From Stakelama sediminis (GTDB lineage: Bacteria > Pseudomonadota > Alphaproteobacteria > Sphingomonadales > Sphingomonadaceae): 64,000 nt of DNA. Positions 32,274-41,562 of this stretch are shown here, in pieces. The stretch lies in contig NZ_JACIJI010000002.1 of NCBI RefSeq assembly GCF_014199335.1, forward strand, positions 496,001 through 560,000, written 5' to 3'. Each line of letters begins with the position of its first letter. Position 1 is the first letter of the stretch. Under the pieces are notes generated by a model. The model was not told the origin of the DNA. It saw nothing but the letters and a program-made list of their open reading frames with translations, and did not search any database. The position numbers and the translations under genes were made by a program.

Positions 32274-33673
32274 CGACATTCTCCCAGCGCAACCGGCACC
32301 TGCGCGATCAGGTCGTCGGCTGCAAAGGCCGGACCGGCAAGCTGCGCGGCGCGTCCATGCAGCCAAATCGCGCCCGCAATAGCGTCCATCCCACCGACCG
32401 CAAGCCGTGCTCCGCATAGCCCCGCCAGGACATCGCCCGTCCCCGCAGTCGAAAGCCAGCGCGATCCGTTGGCGGCGACCACGGCCCGCCCGTCCGGCCA
32501 GGCTATCACTGTATCCGGTCCCTTGTGCACGATTACCGCACCCGACCGCCGCGCCGCTTCCCGCGTAACCGACAGCTTGCCGCCATCGCCGGAAAACATC
32601 CGCGAAAACTCACCCGCATGCGGTGTCAGAACGGTCGCCGCTTTCCGCCGGTACAGACGTTCAGCCGCCGCCTCGCCCAGCATCGTCAGCGCATCGCCGT
32701 CCAGAACAAGCGGATGCTCACTATCCAGCGCCGCCTCCATCCGTGCACGACTCTCCGCATCCCGGCCCAGCCCCGGCCCGATCACCAGCGCGGCAATCCG
32801 CTCGTCCTCCAGCAGCGTGGCGAGCGAATCCGCATTTGCGGCCTTGCGAAACACCAGGGCATCCGGGCCACGATCCGGCTGATTTGCGCCCGCCAGCATC
32901 ACATAGCCCGCGCCGCCATGCAGCGCCGATCGTGCGGCCAGCCGGGATGCTCCCGGCATTGCCCCTTCAACCACCAGCACCAGCCCGCGGCTGTATTTGT
33001 GACTGTCGCGCGCGGGCGCGGCCTGCTCCGGCTGGGCGATACTGTGGCAATCAGAAGCGCAGGGAATACCGATATCGGCATATATCACATGCCCGCTCGC
33101 GATCAGCCCCGCCCCCAGCACATGCCCCGGTTTGAGCGCACCCAGCGCTACCGTCACATCCATATGAGCAGCGCCCAGATCCGCACCATCGTCGGTGCCG
33201 ACTCCCGAAGGCAGATCAATCGCAATCGAAAATTCAGAATGTTTTACAAGATAATGGAGCAATTCTCTGACATCATCAGACAAGGTGCGCGACATACCGG
33301 TTCCAAACAGGCCATCGACCAGTACCGCGCGCGGTTCCGCATCCTGCAACGCTACGGTCGGCCCGTCCCAGCGCTGGCGCATGGTTTCCGCCGCCCCCTT
33401 GCGCTCCCCGCCCAGTGCGGCGACGGTAACATCCAGCCCCCGTTCTGCCAGCAAGCGGGCGACGACATACGCATCGCCACCGTTATTGCCCGGCCCGGCA
33501 AGCACGAGCACCGCCCGCCCCTTTGCAAAGCGCAAAGCCTCCCTCGCAACTGCGGCACCAGCGCGTTCCATCAGCTCATCCTGCGCAACGCCTGCAACGA
33601 AACAGGCCTGTTCGGCCGCGCGCATGGCCTCGGCCGTCAGGATGGGAACACCCGAAGGGATACGTTGCGTCAT
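32270..33673 (-). CDS. nnrD: Bifunctional NAD(P)H-hydrate epimerase / ADP-dependent dehydratase
   Basis: Repairs hydrated, damaged NAD(P)H. The 467-residue fusion has the YjeF-N epimerase domain first (about 1-215), containing VLAGPGNNGGDAYVVAR and a DGLFGTG motif. The ribokinase-like dehydratase domain follows (about 230-467), with VLTPHAGEFSRM, VHKGPDTVIAWPDG and the nucleotide-binding GTGDVLAG. Fusion order matches the E. coli protein. It overlaps the lipoprotein gene upstream and the rRNA methyltransferase downstream, both by four bases, so the three are coupled. Confidence 0.95.
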   Translation of the reverse strand: MTQRIPSGVPILTAEAMRAAEQACFVAGVAQDELMERAGAAVAREALRFAKGRAVLVLAGPGNNGGDAYVVARLLAERGLDVTVAALGGERKGAAETMRQRWDGPTVALQDAEPRAVLVDGLFGTGMSRTLSDDVRELLHYLVKHSEFSIAIDLPSGVGTDDGADLGAAHMDVTVALGALKPGHVLGAGLIASGHVIYADIGIPCASDCHSIAQPEQAAPARDSHKYSRGLVLVVEGAMPGASRLAARSALHGGAGYVMLAGANQPDRGPDALVFRKAANADSLATLLEDERIAALVIGPGLGRDAESRARMEAALDSEHPLVLDGDALTMLGEAAAERLYRRKAATVLTPHAGEFSRMFSGDGGKLSVTREAARRSGAVIVHKGPDTVIAWPDGRAVVAANGSRWLSTAGTGDVLAGLCGARLAVGGMDAIAGAIWLHGRAAQLAGPAFAADDLIAQVPVALGECR

Positions 33674-34062
33674 GACGCCAATTTGCTCAACGGCGTCGGC
33701 AGGCGGTAGCGTGCGCCACCGATTACCACCTCGATTTGGCCATTGCTCAACACCGTCGCTTTCGCCGGCTCCGCTCCGTCGGCGGCGGTCACGCTGTTCC
33801 CATCCTGCGTGACAAGCAGGCGATGAAAACTGCCATCCGGCTGACGCACGGTCAGCACCGTGCCCTGATCGGTAGTGGTGGAATCAACGGTACAGTCGGG
33901 TATGAAACCATCACTGCCCGCCGGGGAGCAGGCGATATGCTCACCCTTATCCCTCGGCGGTTGCGACGTCCCGTTATTGCCGTTCGAAATCCCCTGCCCG
34001 CACCCGGCAAGGGCAAGCGACAGGATGGTAATCAGTCCGAGATCAGATATCCGCATAGACAT
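33670..34062 (-). CDS. Small putative lipoprotein
   Basis: A 130-residue protein with a lipoprotein signal ([10 protein letters not shown]; lipobox L-A-G-C with Cys21). The mature part is hydrophilic and Gly/Asp/Thr-rich with two further cysteines, and a beta-rich C-terminal half ([32 protein letters not shown]). I do not recognise the family. The start lies inside the 3' end of ilvD (20-base overlap) and the stop overlaps nnrD. Start uncertain: ATG 34062 or ATG 34056, neither with a clear ribosome-binding site, so expression probably depends on coupling to ilvD. Confidence 0.72.
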   Translation of the reverse strand: MSMRISDLGLITILSLALAGCGQGISNGNNGTSQPPRDKGEHIACSPAGSDGFIPDCTVDSTTTDQGTVLTVRQPDGSFHRLLVTQDGNSVTAADGAEPAKATVLSNGQIEVVIGGARYRLPTPLSKLAS

Positions 34063-35764
34063 GGGTTTCAGCGCGTGCTCCGGGATGCGTCACCGCCCCC
34101 TTACAGGCTGAACCCACATTTTGCGAATAGCGCCATAGCGCGCCTGCCTGATAATCGTTCTGAAGCGGTTTCCAGTTGGCCTTGCGCTCAGCCAGCACTG
34201 CTTCCGCCACGTCCAGATCGATGGTTCCAGCCTCGGCATCGATGCGAATCATATCTCCGTCCTCGATCAGCGCGATCGGGCCGCCATCCGCCGCCTCAGG
34301 GCCGACATGACCGATACAGAAGCCGCGCGTGCCGCCCGAAAAGCGGCCGTCGGTGATCAGCGCAACCTTCTCACCCATGCCCTGACCATAGAGCGCAGCG
34401 GTGGTCGCCAGCATCTCCCGCATACCGGGACCGCCCTTCGGCCCTTCATAGCGGATGACGATCACCGATCCTTCAGCGATGTCGCGATTCTCAACCGCGC
34501 GGAATGCGTCTTCTTCGCATTCGAATACCCGCGCCGGACCTTCGAACTGCAATCGCTTCATCCCCGCCACCTTCACGATCGCGCCATCGGGCGCCAGCGA
34601 CCCTTTCAGGCCGACCACGCCGCCGGTCGGCGACAGCGGCGTCTGGATATCGTAAATCACCTTCTGATCGGGGTTCCAGGTAACTTCATCGATATTCTCG
34701 CCCAGCGTCTTGCCGGTCACGGTCATGCAATCGCCGTTCAGATACCCCCCCGCCAGCATCGTCTTCATCAGCATATAAACGCCGCCGGCTTCATACATAT
34801 CCTTGGCGACATACTTGCCACCGGGTTTCAGGTCAGCGATGTAAGGGGTTGATTTAAATATCTCCGCCACGTCGAACAGGTCGAACTCGATTCCTGCTTC
34901 ATTGGCCATGGCGGGCAAATGCAGCGCACCGTTGGTCGAACCGCCGGTGGCGGCCACCACGCGCGCGGCATTGATGAACGCTTCGCGCGTACAGATGTCG
35001 CGTGGCCGGATATTCTTCTCCAACAGGTTCATCACCTGCTCACCCGCCGCTACCGCGATTTCCGCGCGGCTCTGATAGGGCGCGGGCACCATGTTGGAGT
35101 TGGGCAGCGATAATCCGATCGCCTCACCCACGCACGCCATGGTGTTGGCGGTAAACTGCCCCCCGCACGCACCATGTCCGGGGCAGGCGACTTTTTCCAG
35201 CTCGATCAGTTCCTGCAACGGACAATTGCCCGATGCGTGCTGGCCCACCGCTTCGAACACATCGACGACCGTGACGTCATGATCGTGGAACCGACCCGGC
35301 AGGATCGATCCGCCATAGACGAAGATCGACGGGATATTCAGGCGGAGCATTGCCATCATCATCCCCGGCAGCGACTTGTCGCACCCGGCAAAGCCGACCA
35401 GCGCATCATAGCAGTGGCCGCGCACCGAAAGCTCGACCGAGTCGGCGATCACCTCACGACTGACCAGCGAGGATTTCATCCCCTGATGCCCCATGGCGAT
35501 GCCGTCGGTCACGGTAATCGTGTTGAACCGGCGCGGCATTCCGCCGCCTGCTTCCACTCCGGCACGCGCCGCATCAGCCTGCGCGTTCAGCGTGGTATTG
35601 CACGGCGCGCTGTCGTTACCGGCGCTGGCGAGCGCGACGAAGGGGCGTGCGATTTCCTCTTCGCTCAGCCCCATCGCATAATAATAGCTGCGGTGCGGCG
35701 CTTTTTCAGGCCCGACCGAAACGTGACGGCTGGGCAGGCGGGATTTATCAAAGCTTTTGGTCAT
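34043..35764 (-). CDS. ilvD: Dihydroxy-acid dehydratase
   Basis: Third enzyme of branched-chain amino acid synthesis; dehydrates 2,3-dihydroxy-isovalerate and the methylvalerate analogue using an iron-sulfur cluster. In 573 residues, the cluster and active-site blocks seen are [23 protein letters not shown] and [20 protein letters not shown]. The C-terminal [17 protein letters not shown] and the catalytic serine region are also present. ilvD here has no ilvBNC neighbours. It sits 12 bases after the formylglutamate hydrolase gene in a larger minus-strand operon. Confidence 0.97.
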   Translation of the reverse strand: MTKSFDKSRLPSRHVSVGPEKAPHRSYYYAMGLSEEEIARPFVALASAGNDSAPCNTTLNAQADAARAGVEAGGGMPRRFNTITVTDGIAMGHQGMKSSLVSREVIADSVELSVRGHCYDALVGFAGCDKSLPGMMMAMLRLNIPSIFVYGGSILPGRFHDHDVTVVDVFEAVGQHASGNCPLQELIELEKVACPGHGACGGQFTANTMACVGEAIGLSLPNSNMVPAPYQSRAEIAVAAGEQVMNLLEKNIRPRDICTREAFINAARVVAATGGSTNGALHLPAMANEAGIEFDLFDVAEIFKSTPYIADLKPGGKYVAKDMYEAGGVYMLMKTMLAGGYLNGDCMTVTGKTLGENIDEVTWNPDQKVIYDIQTPLSPTGGVVGLKGSLAPDGAIVKVAGMKRLQFEGPARVFECEEDAFRAVENRDIAEGSVIVIRYEGPKGGPGMREMLATTAALYGQGMGEKVALITDGRFSGGTRGFCIGHVGPEAADGGPIALIEDGDMIRIDAEAGTIDLDVAEAVLAERKANWKPLQNDYQAGALWRYSQNVGSACKGAVTHPGARAETHVYADI

Positions 35765-35776
35765 AACGGCGACAGC

Positions 35777-36511
35777 CTATGTCGCGGATGGCACCTCGAA
35801 CGCAAGACTATTACGCACGTTGCTCAACATATCGGACAAAATGTCACACCAGCGGGCAATTCCGGCAGCATCCGATATCAGATCATTGCGCACCTCGATC
35901 GACAGACACGGAATGCCTTTCGCCTCGCCATGCCGGTTGAGGGTCGCGTTCAGCAAACGGCCAGAATAGGGTTCATTGTCCCCCACCGTCAGCCCCTGTT
36001 CCACCAGCGCGCGGATGGCAGGGCGCGCCGCGCGATCGTCGCGGTTATACAGGATACCGACCTGCCAGGGTCGATCCGCTCCGCCGGTTTCCAGACATGG
36101 GGTAAAACTGTGAACCGCCGCGATCATCCGCGGACGATGCGAACGAATCATCGAATCAATCGCATCGTGATAGGGGGCATAGAACCGGGCAATCCGATCG
36201 TCCCGGTCTGCTCTGACATTCCCCGGAATTGCATGCCCGTCGCTGATTGTCGGGATCAGGCCCGCATGATCCGGTTCGCGGTGCAGGTCGATCACCAGCC
36301 GCGACACCGTCGCCAGAACCGCAGGAGAGCCCAGTCGCTTTGCCAGACAGCGGGTCAGGGCACCCGCGCCGATATCGACCGCAATATGCTTGCGCATTAC
36401 ATCCAGTCCGACCTTCAGGTCGATACGCGGCGGCACCCGGTCGGAAGCATGATCGCACAGCAACAGGATATCGCTCTGCCCGTCGATGAATTCCGCCAAC
36501 TCCAACTGCAT
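35777..36511 (-). CDS. N-formylglutamate amidohydrolase family protein
   Basis: A 244-residue zinc-dependent hydrolase family related to HutG-type N-formylglutamate deformylase. Recognisable pieces are LLLCDHASDRVP, DIGAGALTRCLAKRLG, SRLVIDLHREPDH and IAAVHSFTPCL. In histidine degradation the family splits N-formylglutamate to glutamate and formate, but no hut genes are here, so another N-acyl amino acid or peptide-like substrate is possible. ATG 36509-36511 overlaps the upstream enoyl-CoA hydratase stop by one base (TGATG). Confidence 0.85.
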   Translation of the reverse strand: MQLELAEFIDGQSDILLLCDHASDRVPPRIDLKVGLDVMRKHIAVDIGAGALTRCLAKRLGSPAVLATVSRLVIDLHREPDHAGLIPTISDGHAIPGNVRADRDDRIARFYAPYHDAIDSMIRSHRPRMIAAVHSFTPCLETGGADRPWQVGILYNRDDRAARPAIRALVEQGLTVGDNEPYSGRLLNATLNRHGEAKGIPCLSIEVRNDLISDAAGIARWCDILSDMLSNVRNSLAFEVPSAT

Positions 36512-37242
36512 CAGCGCCGCTTCCTCGCATGAAATGCCGCCAGCCGCTCGCCGAATTCTGCACTGGCAAAGCGCGCATCGAACGCCGCGTCGGTATGGGA
36601 AGCGCCGGGATCGCGCCACACCCCTTTCAGAGCGCGCAATGCTTCGGGAGCATTCGCGGCAATCGTCCCCGCCAGAGCGACAGCCGCTGATTCCGCTTCG
36701 ACCGAATAGAGATCCGCTAATCCTCGCCGCACCGCCGTTTCGGCATCGACAGGCGCTCCGGCAAACAACATCTGCGCGGCAAAGCCCGGCCCGACCGCAG
36801 CTTTCAGTCGCGCGACGTCGCTGCCCGGATAGCTCAACCCCAGTTTAGCGGGAGTCGTTGCGAACACCGCGCCTTCTCCCGCCACGCGGATGTCGCACGC
36901 CAGGACCAGCGCGACCGCTGCGCCATAGCAGCCGCCATCGACCGCCGCGATCACCGGCATGGGCAGCGCCGCAACCGCTTCTATTCCGGCTGCCATGGTT
37001 TCGCGAAAGACGCGGCACTGGCCCGCATTGCTTCGTAAGGCGTCAAATTCACCAATATCCGCCCCTGCCGAGAAGATTCCCTCCGCCGACGAATACAGCA
37101 GCACGACCCGCGCATCGCTGTCCGCGATTTGCGCGCAACATTGCCGCAGGTCGGCCCAGCCGGTCATGGATATGGCATTGCGCGCACCGGCACGGGCGAT
37201 CCGCAAGCGGGCGATTTGGTCGGCAAGCGTCCAGCTAAACAT
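36511..37242 (-). CDS. Enoyl-CoA hydratase/isomerase-superfamily protein lacking the usual catalytic glutamates
   Basis: A 243-residue crotonase-fold protein: SAGADIGEF oxyanion-hole strand, PVIAAVDGGCYGAAVALVLACD, then AVFATTPAKLGLSYPG. In classical enoyl-CoA hydratases two glutamates (Glu144 and Glu164, rat numbering) activate water. By eye the equivalent positions here are Ala111 and Ala132, so hydration is unlikely and an isomerase, dehalogenase, hydrolase or decarboxylase reaction is more plausible. ATG 37240-37242 (a GTG three bases upstream also exists). First gene of the operon leading to ilvD. Confidence 0.8.
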   Translation of the reverse strand: MFSWTLADQIARLRIARAGARNAISMTGWADLRQCCAQIADSDARVVLLYSSAEGIFSAGADIGEFDALRSNAGQCRVFRETMAAGIEAVAALPMPVIAAVDGGCYGAAVALVLACDIRVAGEGAVFATTPAKLGLSYPGSDVARLKAAVGPGFAAQMLFAGAPVDAETAVRRGLADLYSVEAESAAVALAGTIAANAPEALRALKGVWRDPGASHTDAAFDARFASAEFGERLAAFHARKRR

Positions 37243-37458
37243 CACGACTGCCCATGCCGCAGCGCAGCAGTTTTGTCACGACCTGTCGGGAAAAGAGGGG
37301 GGTGGCGTCCGCGCGAACGCGGAAGGCCACCCACGGACGTCATGCCCCTTGCACTCGATCCGCTCCACCGAGTCGCAGCATGAACCATGCCAGTCGAAAA
37401 ATCCCTGATTTTCCGCGGCTTCAGAATCGCTTGAATCCCGTTTTGGGGCATGCACCTG
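37243..37458 (-). other. 216-base structured intergenic region ispE / echA
   Basis: No convincing gene lies here. Reading in the minus direction it holds a small perfect hairpin (GCATG-GTT-CATGC), a CTCG/CGAG hairpin and then a strong terminator-like stem (listed separately). About 57 bases of echA leader remain after that stem. A 13-codon frame (MLRLGGADRVQGA) ends just before the terminator stem but shows no repeated regulatory codons. I looked for tRNA features (T-arm GTTC, D-arm) on both strands and found none. It could be a long 3' UTR or a small RNA. Confidence 0.4.
37300..37332 (-). terminator. Rho-independent-type terminator after ispE
   Basis: GGGTGGC/GCCACCC (37326-37332 with 37300-37306) and an inner TCCGCG/CGCGGA stem (37308-37313 with 37318-37323) close a TTCG-type tetraloop. 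On the minus strand it is followed by CCCTCTTTT. It would end transcription of etfQO-TPR-ispE and isolate the echA-ilvD-nnr operon. The T tract is short, so efficiency is uncertain. Confidence 0.65.
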
Positions 37459-38295
37459 TCACACGAGTGCCGTTTCGAGACACCACCAGCCGGGTTCCGT
37501 CACCCGGACCCTTTCGGCGGCTGCATCGCGGGCCGCAATATTCTGGAACAGGGCAAAGCATGTCGCCCCCGACCCCGACATGCGCACCAGGGTCGCGCCC
37601 GGCTGCGCCTCCAGCAGGGTCAGTACCGCAGCCACTTCAGGGGCCAGCGCGATCGCGGGAGACTGCAAATCATTGCGTCCCAGACCCGCAGCGTCGAGCA
37701 AAGACATATCCGTAGCGATGCCACCGCGATCCACCCGGCCCCACCGCCCAAAGACGGCGGGCGTTGATACGGCCACACCGGGATTAACCAGCAACACCGG
37801 CACTCCCGGCGCTCCCTCAATCGGCATCAGTGCTTCACCACGCCCGCGCCCGATCGCAGTGGTGCTGAGCAGGCAGGCCGGAACGTCCGACCCCAGCGCG
37901 TCCGCGCACCGCATCAGCGCAGGGTCGTCAGAGCTGACGCCATGCAAGCGCGCCAGTGCGCGCAGGGTTGCCGCCGCATCCGCCGAGCCGCCGCCCATAC
38001 CCGATGCCACCGGCAAATTCTTTTCAAGCCTGATCGCAACGGGTTTCCGGACGCCGAATGCTTCACGAAACCGGTCGCGGGCGCGCAGTACCAGATTATC
38101 GCCCTCCCCGGCCAATGCAGGTGCGAACGGACCGGTCACGGCAAACGCATCCTCCGCCGCTTTCTCGATCGTCAAAACGTCGCCGTCGGCAACGAAGGCA
38201 AACAGGGTTTCCAGCTCATGATAGCCATCCGTCCGGCGAGCACGGACGTGCAGCGCCAGATTGATCTTGGCACGGGCGGCCTCGACAATCGCCAC
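37459..38295 (-). CDS. ispE: 4-diphosphocytidyl-2-C-methyl-D-erythritol kinase
   Basis: Phosphorylates CDP-methylerythritol in the MEP pathway to isoprenoids. The 278-residue GHMP kinase begins with ARAKINLALHVRARRTDGYHE, condensed here to its key Lys10 and the DGYHEL motif. It has the ATP loop PVASGMGGGSADAA and a late GSGATCFALF motif 3. It starts two bases after the TPR gene stop, so it shares that transcript. Intact and of normal length. Confidence 0.95.
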   Translation of the reverse strand: MAIVEAARAKINLALHVRARRTDGYHELETLFAFVADGDVLTIEKAAEDAFAVTGPFAPALAGEGDNLVLRARDRFREAFGVRKPVAIRLEKNLPVASGMGGGSADAAATLRALARLHGVSSDDPALMRCADALGSDVPACLLSTTAIGRGRGEALMPIEGAPGVPVLLVNPGVAVSTPAVFGRWGRVDRGGIATDMSLLDAAGLGRNDLQSPAIALAPEVAAVLTLLEAQPGATLVRMSGSGATCFALFQNIAARDAAAERVRVTEPGWWCLETALV

Positions 38296-38297
38296 GC

Positions 38298-39929
38298 CTA
38301 GCTCTCCGGCAAGCCGTTGGCGATCTTGTCGGCAAGCTGCGTCGCCTCTTCACCATCGGAGAAAACGGCTGCCGCACGCCAGGCATAACGCGCTTCGAAA
38401 TAGCGTCCGGTGCGCCAATAGGTATCGCCGAGATGGTCGTTGATCGTGACGCTTGCAGGGCTGTCCTGCGACGCCTTTTCCAGCAACGGCAACGCTTTGC
38501 CGTACTCGCCGCGTTTGTAATATGCCCAGGCGAGCGAGTCCGTGATCGACGGGTCACCGGGCCGCAGCTTGTCGGCGCGCTGCAAGAGCTTCAGCGCTTC
38601 GTCGAGATTTTCCCCACGCTCCACCTGCGCATAGCCCAGATAATTGAGCGCTACCGGTTCATCCGGCGCCATCTGTACCACGCGTTGCAGGATCGGCAGC
38701 GCCTGTGCCCAGTCGCCTGCCTGTTCCAGCGCCCCGCCGCGCTGCAAATAGAGCGACCAGCCCGCATCGGAACCGGCCATGTCGATGGCCCGCTGATAAG
38801 CCGCCGCGGCTTCCTTATATCGCTCCTCGGAAGCCAGAAAATTCGCATAGTCGCGAACATCATCGACATCCGCATTGTCCGCATCGGCCAGTTTACGCGA
38901 CAGGGCAAGCGCGGCATCGGTCTGATTCGCCCGACGCAACACCGAAACATGCGCTTCCTGTGCTTCACGGTAAAAGGCGCTGTCACCACTGATCTGATTG
39001 AGCAGCCCTTCTGCCAGCGCCGTATCACCATCGCGCGACAGCGCACTGGCCAGCGAAAGGCGCGCGCGATCATAGTGCGGGTCGAGCAGTAATGCCGAGC
39101 GGTCGAGCGTAACCACCAGCGGCAGCAGCCGGTCATCCTCCAGACTGCCCGCCAGTTCGCCATACAGCCGCGCAATGCCGAATGCCGCATCGACCTTCGC
39201 CGGCTTCGGCAAATGGGCGCGCAGTCCGACCATTTGCGGGTCATCCCCCGCCAGAATGGCCCTGGCAGCATCATGCTGCCCCTTGGCGGCGAGCAGTTCG
39301 GTTGCATTCAACCGCAGATCCAGATTGCCGCGATCGGCCGCCAGCAGTGGTTGCAACGCCAGCATTCCCGCGTCGGTCTTCCCCTGCGCAATCAGTAGCA
39401 GCGCCTTGTGCTCTTCCGCAAAATGCCGCCCCAGCGGGTTGGAGATGCTGTCCGGCTTCAGCATCGCCGCAGCATATCCCTTGCCGTGGTTCAGCGCCAG
39501 CCATGCGCGGATCACCGGCACCATGAACGCCAGAGGTCCGCCCTCAATCTGTTTCAACGCGGTACTGACGCCTGCCGTATCCCCATGCGCCAGCGCATCG
39601 GCGAGCAAAAACGCATCGCCATCCGGCGGGGCCACATTCCCCTGCTTCAGCACCGCCAATGATTGCTTCGCCAGCGCGAAATCGCCCGCCGTCAGTCCTT
39701 CGCGATAGGCGCGCGTGGCAACGACGGCACTGTCGGGCACCGCCGAAAGCGCCTTTTGATAATTCTGCGCTGCAAAACCGGCATCGCCATCGGCATCGGC
39801 CGCGCGCGCCTGAACATAGGCGGTCAGGTCCGGCGTCCGGGGGGTATCCGCCTGCGCCGGTACCGCATAGGCCAGCGCCGCCACGCCGAACCAGAAAAGC
39901 CTACATGTTCGGATAATTCGGGCCTCCAC
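38298..39929 (-). CDS. Large exported tetratricopeptide-repeat protein
   Basis: A protein of about 543 residues made largely of TPR units. The clearest are in the second half: ANFLASEERYKEAAAAYQRA, LPILQRVVQMAPDEPVALNY, DALAWAYYKRGEYGKALPLL-like and DHLGDTYWRTGRYFEARYAW. The N terminus RTCRLFWFGVAALAYAVPAQA-D reads as a signal peptide. There is no ATG in a sensible place; I chose GTG 39927-39929, which lies inside the 3' end of etfQO and has GGAAGG only two bases upstream. The start is therefore doubtful, though the coding frame is not. In sphingomonads this gene commonly sits between etfQO and ispE, but its role is unknown. Confidence 0.82.
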   Translation of the reverse strand: MEARIIRTCRLFWFGVAALAYAVPAQADTPRTPDLTAYVQARAADADGDAGFAAQNYQKALSAVPDSAVVATRAYREGLTAGDFALAKQSLAVLKQGNVAPPDGDAFLLADALAHGDTAGVSTALKQIEGGPLAFMVPVIRAWLALNHGKGYAAAMLKPDSISNPLGRHFAEEHKALLLIAQGKTDAGMLALQPLLAADRGNLDLRLNATELLAAKGQHDAARAILAGDDPQMVGLRAHLPKPAKVDAAFGIARLYGELAGSLEDDRLLPLVVTLDRSALLLDPHYDRARLSLASALSRDGDTALAEGLLNQISGDSAFYREAQEAHVSVLRRANQTDAALALSRKLADADNADVDDVRDYANFLASEERYKEAAAAYQRAIDMAGSDAGWSLYLQRGGALEQAGDWAQALPILQRVVQMAPDEPVALNYLGYAQVERGENLDEALKLLQRADKLRPGDPSITDSLAWAYYKRGEYGKALPLLEKASQDSPASVTINDHLGDTYWRTGRYFEARYAWRAAAVFSDGEEATQLADKIANGLPES

Positions 39930-41562
39930 CGCCTTCCGGAACCACCCAGTTGATGTTCTGGGTCGGGTCCTTGATGTCACACGTCTTGCAATGCACGCAA
40001 TTCTGCGCGTTGATCTGAAAACGCGGATTGCCCTCATCGGCTCCCACAATTTCGTACACGCCAGCCGGGCAATAGCGCTGCGCCGGCTCGTCGTACATGG
40101 GAAGATCATATTTTACCGGAATATCCGGGTCTTTGAGGGTCAGATGAACCGGCTGATCCTCGGCATGGTTGGTATTCGACAGGAATACCGACGACAATCG
40201 GTCGAACGTCAGTTCATTGTCGGGCTTGGGATAATCGATCGGTTGGACCTGATCCTTTTTGACCAGACTTTCATGATCGGGCTTGTGCGCCATCGTATAG
40301 GGCATGCGGATGCCCCAATGTTCCAGCCACATGTTGACGCCTGCCAGGCCGGTGCCCACCGTATCGCCATATTTTTTCACCAGCGGCACCACGTTCCGCA
40401 CACCGCGCAGTTCGGAATAGACCCAGCTTGCTTCATAGCGTTCGGTATAGCCGGTCAGTTCATCGCCGCCGCGATCCGCGGCAATCGCCTCGAACGCCGC
40501 TTCGGCGGCCATCATGCCGCTCTTCATCGCGGTATGCGTGCCCTTGATCCTCGGTACGTTCAGGAACCCCGCCGAACAGCCGATCAGCGCACCGCCGGGG
40601 AAGGTCAGCTTCGGCACCGATTGCCAGCCGCCGTCGTTGATCGCCCGCGCGCCATAGGAAACGCGTTTGCCGCCTTTCAGGATTTCCGCAATCGCCGGAT
40701 GCGTTTTCCAGCGCTGCATCTCCTGAAACGGCGAAAGATAGGGATTGCTGTAATTCAGCCAGGTCACGAAACCCAGTGCAACCTGCCCGTTCGCCTGATG
40801 ATACAGGAAACCGCCGCCGTTCGATCCCTTGGTCTCGGTCAGCGGCCAGCCCTGTGTATGGATCACCCGGCCGGGTACATGCTTGTCGGGATCGATATCC
40901 CATAGTTCCTTGATGCCCAGCCCATAAACCTGCGGCTGGCAATCCTTGCGCAGGTCGAACAATCGCATCAGTTCCTTCGACAGATGCCCACGCGCACCTT
41001 CGGCAAAGAAAGTATATCTGGCGTGGAGTTCCAGACCGGGCTGATATTCCGGCTTGTGGCTGCCGTCGCGCGCCACGCCCATATCGCCGGTTGCGACACC
41101 CTTGACCGACCCATCCTCGTTGAACAGCACTTCCGCCGCCGCAAAGCCGGGAAAAATCTCGACGCCCAGCCCCTCGGCCTGTTCGGCCAGCCAGCGGCAC
41201 ATATTGCCCAGCGAGCCGGTATAGGTGCCCTTGTTATGCATGAACGGCGGCAAGGCCGCATGCGGGACCGAAGACTTGCCGGTTTCGGTCAGCATCCAGT
41301 GGTGATTCTCAACGACCGGTGTTTCGGCCATCGGACAACCGGTATCGCGCCAGTCGGGCAACAGTTCGTCCAGCGCCTTCGGATCGACCACCGCACCCGA
41401 CAGGATATGCGCGCCGACTTCCGACCCTTTTTCCAATATGCAGACCGAAAGCTCGCGTCCGGCTTCATTGGCGAGTTGCTTCAACCGGATCGCCGCCGAA
41501 AGCCCTGCCGGACCGGCGCCGACGATCACGATGTCATAGGGCATCGAATCGCGTTCGCTCAT
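39901..41562 (-). CDS. Electron transfer flavoprotein-ubiquinone oxidoreductase
   Basis: Passes electrons from electron-transfer flavoprotein (fed by acyl-CoA dehydrogenases) to ubiquinone at the membrane. The 553-residue protein has the FAD-binding VGAGPAGLSAAIRL at the N terminus and the membrane/quinone region around GRVIHTQGWPL. The C-terminal 4Fe-4S ligands are CPAGVYEIV and NCVHCKTCDI. ATG 41560-41562 lies behind GGAAGGAGAG; a longer upstream frame is spurious. Etf subunit genes are not in the window. Confidence 0.95.
   Translation of the reverse strand: MSERDSMPYDIVIVGAGPAGLSAAIRLKQLANEAGRELSVCILEKGSEVGAHILSGAVVDPKALDELLPDWRDTGCPMAETPVVENHHWMLTETGKSSVPHAALPPFMHNKGTYTGSLGNMCRWLAEQAEGLGVEIFPGFAAAEVLFNEDGSVKGVATGDMGVARDGSHKPEYQPGLELHARYTFFAEGARGHLSKELMRLFDLRKDCQPQVYGLGIKELWDIDPDKHVPGRVIHTQGWPLTETKGSNGGGFLYHQANGQVALGFVTWLNYSNPYLSPFQEMQRWKTHPAIAEILKGGKRVSYGARAINDGGWQSVPKLTFPGGALIGCSAGFLNVPRIKGTHTAMKSGMMAAEAAFEAIAADRGGDELTGYTERYEASWVYSELRGVRNVVPLVKKYGDTVGTGLAGVNMWLEHWGIRMPYTMAHKPDHESLVKKDQVQPIDYPKPDNELTFDRLSSVFLSNTNHAEDQPVHLTLKDPDIPVKYDLPMYDEPAQRYCPAGVYEIVGADEGNPRFQINAQNCVHCKTCDIKDPTQNINWVVPEGGGGPNYPNM

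Noticed and set aside
37243-37458. Possible tRNA gene in the ispE/echA gap
   Set aside because: No GTTC T-arm with a paired seven-base acceptor stem on either strand; only simple hairpins.
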